Notes under the pieces: generated by a model
What the model was told of the DNA's origin: nothing
Databases searched by the model: none
Seen by the model: only the letters and a program-made list of their open reading frames with translations
Assembly (NCBI RefSeq): GCF_004078655.1
Contig: NZ_RZNC01000001.1
Span: 992,001 to 1,056,000 of the forward strand
Direction: 5' to 3'
Origin: Labedella populi
Lineage (GTDB): Bacteria > Actinomycetota > Actinomycetes > Actinomycetales > Microbacteriaceae
Length of the DNA: 64,000 bases
In this document: one piece after another, positions 57,627-64,000 of the stretch
How the letters are laid out: every line of letters starts with the position of its first letter
Position numbering within the stretch: position 1 is the stretch's first letter
Translations under genes and position numbers: made by a program

Positions 57627-58991
57627 TCAGAGGCGCTCGAAACCACGGACCCTCTCCCAATCGGTCACGGCGGCGTCGAAGGCGCTCTGCTCGACCCGCG
57701 CGGCGTTCAGGTAGTGCTCGACGACGTCGTCGCCGAAGGCCTCACGAGCGACGGTCGACGCGCCGAAGAGCGTTGCGGCGTCACGCAGGGTCGACGGTAC
57801 GCGCTCGGCGTCGCTCTCGTACGCGTTGCCCGCGAGGGGCTCGCCGAGCTCGAGCTCCTGGTCGATCCCGTGCAGACCGCCCGCGATCAACGCCGCGACC
57901 GCGAGGTATTGGTTGACGTCGCCGCCGGGCACCCGGTTCTCCATCCGCATGGAGGGTCCGCGGCCGACGACGCGCACGGAACACGTCCGGTTGTCGAAGC
58001 CCCACGCGACGGCTGTCGGCGCGAAGCTCCCGTCGGCGAAGCGCTTGTACGAGTTGATGTTGGGGGCGAGGAAGAGGGTGAGTTCGCGCAGGGTCGCGAG
58101 CTGCCCGGCGATGAAGTGGCGGAACATCGGCGACATCCCGTCGGCCGCATTCGCGTCCGCGAAGACGAACGCGCCGTCCGATCCGCGGAGGGAGAGGTGG
58201 ATGTGGCAGCTGTTCCCCTCCCGCTCGTTGAACTTGGCCATGAACGTGATGCTCTTGCCGTGTGCGTCGGCGATCTCCTTCGCCCCGTTCTTGTAGACGG
58301 AGTGGTTGTCGCAGGTCGCGAGGGCGTCGGTGTACCGGAAGGCGATCTCCTGCTGGCCGAGGTTGCACTCGCCCTTGACGCCCTCGCAGTACATCCCGGC
58401 GCCGTCCATACTCACGCGGATGTCGCGGAGCAGCGGCTCCATCCGCGTCGAGGCGTGCAGGGCGTAGTCGACGTTGTAATCGCTCGCCGGCGTGAGGTCG
58501 CGGTAGCCGCGCTTCCAGGCGTCCCGGTACCCGTCGTCGAAGACGATGAACTCGAGCTCCGTGCCGACGTACGGCACGAGCCCCCGCTCGGCGAGCCGCT
58601 CGATCTGGCGCTCGAGGATCCGGCGGGGCGACTGCTCGACGGGGCGCTCGTCGAGCCAGTGCAGGTCGGCCGTCACGATCGCGGTGCCGGGGAGCCACGG
58701 CGCCAGTCGCAGCGTGTCGAGATCGGGGATCATCGCCATGTCGCCGTAGCCGGTCTCCCAGCTCGACATGCTGTAGCCACCCACCGTGTTCATCTCGACG
58801 TCGACGGCGAGCAAGTAGTTGCAGCACTCGGCTCCGTGTTCGGCGACCTCCTCGACGAAGAGGCGCGCCGACACGCGTTTACCGACGAGGCGGCCCTGCA
58901 TGTCCGTGAAGGCGACCACGACGGTGTCGATGTCTCCTGTCGCGCTCAACGCCGAGAGGCGCTCGAGGGTGAGGTTGCCTGTCGTCGTCAT
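57627..58991 (-). CDS. glutamine-synthetase-like gamma-glutamyl-amine ligase
   Basis: 454 residues from ATG 58991 (GGGAGCAG upstream). Beta-grasp N-terminus with DIDTVVVAFTDMQGRLVGKR; catalytic domain with GTELEFIVFDD (metal Glu), EGVKGECNLGQQEIAFRYTDAL, NEREGNSCHIHLSLR (metal/His loop), NINSYKRFADGSFAPTAVAWGFDNRT and RMENRVPGGDVNQYLAVA (Glu that closes the active site). It resembles GlnA3/GlnA4/PuuA ligases rather than housekeeping GlnA; no adenylylation Tyr motif was noticed. First gene of the operon. ATP-dependent coupling of glutamate to a primary amine is expected; ethanolamine is favoured by context. Confidence 0.92.
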   Translation of the reverse strand: MTTTGNLTLERLSALSATGDIDTVVVAFTDMQGRLVGKRVSARLFVEEVAEHGAECCNYLLAVDVEMNTVGGYSMSSWETGYGDMAMIPDLDTLRLAPWLPGTAIVTADLHWLDERPVEQSPRRILERQIERLAERGLVPYVGTELEFIVFDDGYRDAWKRGYRDLTPASDYNVDYALHASTRMEPLLRDIRVSMDGAGMYCEGVKGECNLGQQEIAFRYTDALATCDNHSVYKNGAKEIADAHGKSITFMAKFNEREGNSCHIHLSLRGSDGAFVFADANAADGMSPMFRHFIAGQLATLRELTLFLAPNINSYKRFADGSFAPTAVAWGFDNRTCSVRVVGRGPSMRMENRVPGGDVNQYLAVAALIAGGLHGIDQELELGEPLAGNAYESDAERVPSTLRDAATLFGASTVAREAFGDDVVEHYLNAARVEQSAFDAAVTDWERVRGFERL

Positions 58992-59076
58992 GGCTGCTCC
59001 CGCGGTTAAGGTCGGTTCGCGCTCATTCAAGCACACGGAGACAGCCGCCGGAGCCGCTTCTGTTACACGATGTTTA

Positions 59077-59103
59077 CAACCAAAGGTTGGTCAGGGGTAC
59101 CAA
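59077..59103. promoter_or_regulatory. overlapping inverted repeats, candidate GntR operator
   Basis: CAACC-AAA-GGTTG (59077-59089) overlaps TTGGT-N7-ACCAA (59087-59103). The second contains TGGT...ACCA, similar in symmetry to FadR-subfamily operators (TNGTNNNACNA) but with a longer spacer. It lies in the divergent gap between the ligase operon and the permease, in locally AT-richer DNA. Confidence 0.5.
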
Positions 59104-59149
59104 TCCAGGAATAGTCTCTCGCTCAATCGCTCCGCCTCAACTCGATCCC

Positions 59150-59193
59150 AGTTCTCCGCTCCACCGCAGTTCTCCGCTCCACCGCAGTTCTCC
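59150..59193 (+). repeat. 18-base tandem repeat, 2.4 copies, in the permease leader
   Basis: AGTTCTCCGCTCCACCGC occurs at 59150-59167 and 59168-59185, followed by AGTTCTCC at 59186-59193. The copies are identical. They end 26 bases before the permease ATG. Confidence 0.85.
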
Positions 59194-59219
59194 CCGACCA
59201 CGCAGAGAAAGAGGACCAG

Positions 59220-60749
59220 ATGGCCGCAGCAGACAAAGTGAGCGTCTCGGGAGTGAGCTACAGCCGCGCAGAGGCCGGCTACTTCGAGAAGCGCAGCCTC
59301 AAGCGAACCGCCGGCTTCTGGGGGATCTGGGGCATCGGCATCGCTGCCGTCATCTCGGGCGACTTCTCGGGCTGGAACGGCGGCCTCGCCGTCGCGGGCT
59401 GGGGCGGTCTCGTCATCGCCTTCGGCCTCGTCATCGTCATGTTCCTGCTGATGATCAACAGCATCGCGGAGATGGCCGCGGCGATGCCGCACACCGGTGG
59501 GGCCTACTCGTTCGCGCGCGCCGCGATGGGGCCATGGGGCGGATTCGTCACGGGCTTCGCCGAGACGATCGAGTACGTCATGACGACGGCCGTCGTCACG
59601 TACTTCTCCGCGCAGTACGCCGACCAGATCCTCGACACCCTCGTGGGCGTCAGTCTTCAGGATCAGTCGATGATGTGGGTCTGGTGGGTCGTGTTGTACG
59701 GGATCTTCGTCGGTCTCAACTCCATCGGAGCGAACACGTCGTTCCGTTTCGCCGTCATCGTCGCGATCATCTCGCTCGGCATCCTCCTCGTCTTCGCGGT
59801 CCTCTCGGTCACTTCCGGAGCCTTCGACGTCGCGAAGCTCTTCGACCAGCCGGTGCAGGAGGGTGGCTCGGTTTTCCTCCCGTTCGGTTTCTGGGCCGTG
59901 ATCGCGGCGATGCCGTTCGCGATGTGGTTCTTCCTCGGCATCGAGGAGCTCCCGCTCGTGGCCGAGGAGGCGCACGACCCGGAGAAGGACATCCCGCGCG
60001 CGAGCATCTGGGGGTTCGTCACCCTCATCGTCACGGGCGCAACGGTCCTCCTCCTCAACCCCGGCGTGCTCGGCGCCGAGGCGACGGCCGGCTCGCTCGA
60101 ACCGCTCCTCGAAGGATTCCGCTCCGTCATCCCGGCAGAACTCGCGGCCGTGCTCTCTGCCTTCGCGCTCATCGGTCTGCTCGCGTCGCTGCAGGGCATC
60201 ATGTTCGCCTACGGCCGCAACGTGTACTCGCTGTCCCGTGCCGGCTACTACCCGAAGTTCCTCTCGCTCACCGGTGCCCGGCAGACGCCCTACGTCGCGC
60301 TCATCGCGGGAGCGCTCGTCGGCTTCCTGTCACTCTTCCTCGCGGAGTACGGCGGCGCGACAGCCGGTGGCATCGTGCTCAACATCGCGGTGTGGGGAGC
60401 GGTCATCGCCTACATGCTGCAGATGGTGTCCTACGTCATCCTTCGGCGCCGGTTCCCGAACGCCCGGCGACCGTTCCGCAGCGTGTTCGGGGTGCCGGGC
60501 GCGATCATCGCGGGCGTGCTCGCGTTCGTCATCTGGATGGGGGAGAACCTCAACCCCGCCTACACGCCGGCCATCGTCGCCGCGATCGTCGTCTACGTCG
60601 TCGCCCTCGTCCTGTTCGCCCTCTTCAGCCGCCGCAACCTCGTGCTGTCGCCGGAGGAGGAGTACGCGATGTCGGGGGGTCTTCACGGCGACCCGGCCGC
60701 GGAGGGGTACGGGGGAGCCGTCGAGGACGAGATCCTCGGCCGGCGCTGA
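59220..60749 (+). CDS. APC-family permease, ethanolamine-permease type
   Basis: 509 residues, about 12 membrane helices. GFWGIWGIGIAAVISGDFSG and GWNGGLAVAGWGG near 40-65 contain the APC unwound helix 1; AAAMPHTGGAYSFARAAMG and GFVTGFAETIEYVMTTAV are characteristic of the ethanolamine permease group (TIGR00908-like); WFFLGIEELPLVAEEAHDPEKD is the conserved cytoplasmic loop. The C-terminal 40 residues are soluble. Shine-Dalgarno AGAAAGAGG precedes the ATG. Divergent from the ligase operon, so it probably imports that pathway's substrate. Confidence 0.88.
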   Translation: MAAADKVSVSGVSYSRAEAGYFEKRSLKRTAGFWGIWGIGIAAVISGDFSGWNGGLAVAGWGGLVIAFGLVIVMFLLMINSIAEMAAAMPHTGGAYSFARAAMGPWGGFVTGFAETIEYVMTTAVVTYFSAQYADQILDTLVGVSLQDQSMMWVWWVVLYGIFVGLNSIGANTSFRFAVIVAIISLGILLVFAVLSVTSGAFDVAKLFDQPVQEGGSVFLPFGFWAVIAAMPFAMWFFLGIEELPLVAEEAHDPEKDIPRASIWGFVTLIVTGATVLLLNPGVLGAEATAGSLEPLLEGFRSVIPAELAAVLSAFALIGLLASLQGIMFAYGRNVYSLSRAGYYPKFLSLTGARQTPYVALIAGALVGFLSLFLAEYGGATAGGIVLNIAVWGAVIAYMLQMVSYVILRRRFPNARRPFRSVFGVPGAIIAGVLAFVIWMGENLNPAYTPAIVAAIVVYVVALVLFALFSRRNLVLSPEEEYAMSGGLHGDPAAEGYGGAVEDEILGRR

Positions 60750-60774
60750 CCGTCCGCGCTCCGCCGGATCGCGC

Positions 60775-60819
60775 AGTGCCGGTCCTCCCAGTGCCGGTCC
60801 TCCCAGTGCCGGTCCTCGT
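60775..60819 (+). repeat. three 15-base tandem repeats before secA
   Basis: AGTGCCGGTCCTCCC at 60775-60789 and 60790-60804 is identical; 60805-60819 differs only at the last two bases. Lies 26 bases after the permease stop and about 50 bases before a possible secA -10 box (TAGCAT, 60868-60873). Confidence 0.85.
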
Positions 60820-60950
60820 CGTCACAGGCGATCCGCCCGTTTTCAGCGTGTGGTGAGCCGCCCGGACTAGCATGGGACGGTGCGGGGTGACGCCCTGCCC
60901 GAGAACATGCACCGGCCGACGATAGAGGTCGATGTCGACGACGCACGAGT

Positions 60951-60954
60951 GGAG
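60951..60954 (+). promoter_or_regulatory. Shine-Dalgarno that sets the secA start
   Basis: GGAG is 7 bases before GTG 60962 but only 1 base before the in-frame ATG 60956. The GTG also gives the standard [10 protein letters not shown]-terminus, so it is taken as the start. Confidence 0.6.
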
Positions 60955-60961
60955 TATGTCC

Positions 60962-63823
<2,862 letters not shown>

Positions 63824-63839
63824 CACGTCGCTGCGAGAG

Positions 63840-63870
63840 GAAGCGGTGGTCCCGATGGGGCCACCGCTTC
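63840..63870. terminator. hairpin between secA and the convergent Rv3235-like gene
   Basis: GAAGCGGTGG (63840-63849) pairs with CCACCGCTTC (63861-63870); the stem continues inward through TCCC/GGGG to 14 pairs with a 3-base loop. TTC follows on the plus strand. Lies 17 bases past secA. Confidence 0.7.
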
Positions 63871-63877
63871 TTCGTCG

Positions 63878-64000
63878 TCAGAGCACGTGGATGGCGACGG
63901 CTCGCCAGCGCCGATCGACGCCCTCGAGTCGGATGGCGATGGCACGGCTCCGGCGACGTGAGTGGGCGACGACGACTCCCTCGACGACGCCGTCGCGGGG
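63878..64000 (-). CDS. partial Rv3235-family protein (C-terminal 40 residues)
   Basis: An open frame enters from the right edge and ends at TGA (63880-63878). The visible residues include DGVVEGVVVAHSRRRSRAIA, IRLEGVDRRWRAVAI and a final HVL. The RAIAIRLEG...RWR pattern matches my memory of Rv3235-family proteins, small actinobacterial proteins encoded near secA. The N-terminus is outside the window. Function unknown. Confidence 0.6.
   Translation of the reverse strand, partial: PRDGVVEGVVVAHSRRRSRAIAIRLEGVDRRWRAVAIHVL

Overview
The window is high-GC DNA (by eye near 70 % G+C). Genes are tightly packed, often with 4-base ATGA/GTGA overlaps, and GTG starts are common. A WhiB regulator, the MtrA-MtrB-LpqB system, DUF3499, DUF5719 and a DUF58/MoxR/DUF4350/DUF4129 operon mark it as Actinobacteria. 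Gene content and order fit Micrococcales, probably Microbacteriaceae. No rRNA, tRNA, CRISPR array, IS element or phage gene was seen, and no stretch longer than about 300 bases lacks a gene.

Bases 1-25.8 kb are a cell-surface polysaccharide locus. It holds dTDP-rhamnose genes (rfbD, rfbC, rfbA; rfbB is not in the window), a two-gene ABC polysaccharide exporter, seven glycosyltransferase genes including a WsaF-like rhamnosyltransferase and a 1054-residue multi-domain enzyme, and a methyltransferase with a C-terminal coiled coil. It also holds an OafA-type acyltransferase with an SGNH domain, UDP-glucose dehydrogenase, two coupled Wzy/ligase-like membrane proteins, a secreted CAP protein, and an 892-residue secreted protein with six copies of a cysteine-bearing repeat of about 104 residues.

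Bases 25.9-29.7 kb are mixed: an acyl-CoA dehydrogenase, manA, a GlxA-type AraC regulator, and a 45-residue membrane peptide divergent from that regulator. A long symmetrical dyad lies between the last two.

Bases 29.8-53.1 kb, plus secA at 61-63.8 kb, follow the actinobacterial core block known in Mycobacterium tuberculosis as whiB2 to secA1 (Rv3260c-Rv3240c). The order is whiB, a large membrane glycosyltransferase, DUF5719, a metallopeptidase-fold protein, DUF3499, manB, ahcY, [RDD, SpoIIM, aquaporin, five-gene DUF58/MoxR operon], mtrA, mtrB, lpqB, comF-like, hpf, secA. ManA and ManB would supply mannose phosphates, and rfbA/C/D would supply dTDP-rhamnose.

Between hpf and secA sits an accessory catabolic unit at 53.1-60.7 kb. 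It has a PadR regulator, then a fully coupled operon of a glutamine-synthetase-like ligase, class I amidotransferase-type hydrolase, aldehyde dehydrogenase, SDR dehydrogenase and FadR-type GntR regulator, divergent from an ethanolamine-type APC permease. An SDR with no PuuB-type amine oxidase argues for gamma-glutamylation of an amino alcohol such as ethanolamine rather than of a polyamine.

Two genome-style signals recur. Many starts are preceded 6-10 bases upstream by a TAnnnT -10 box (often TAGGCT, TAGAAT or TAGACT) with no Shine-Dalgarno, which suggests leaderless transcripts. Several divergent gene pairs have overlapping or adjacent -10 boxes. Hairpins without U-tracts lie between nearly all convergent gene pairs.
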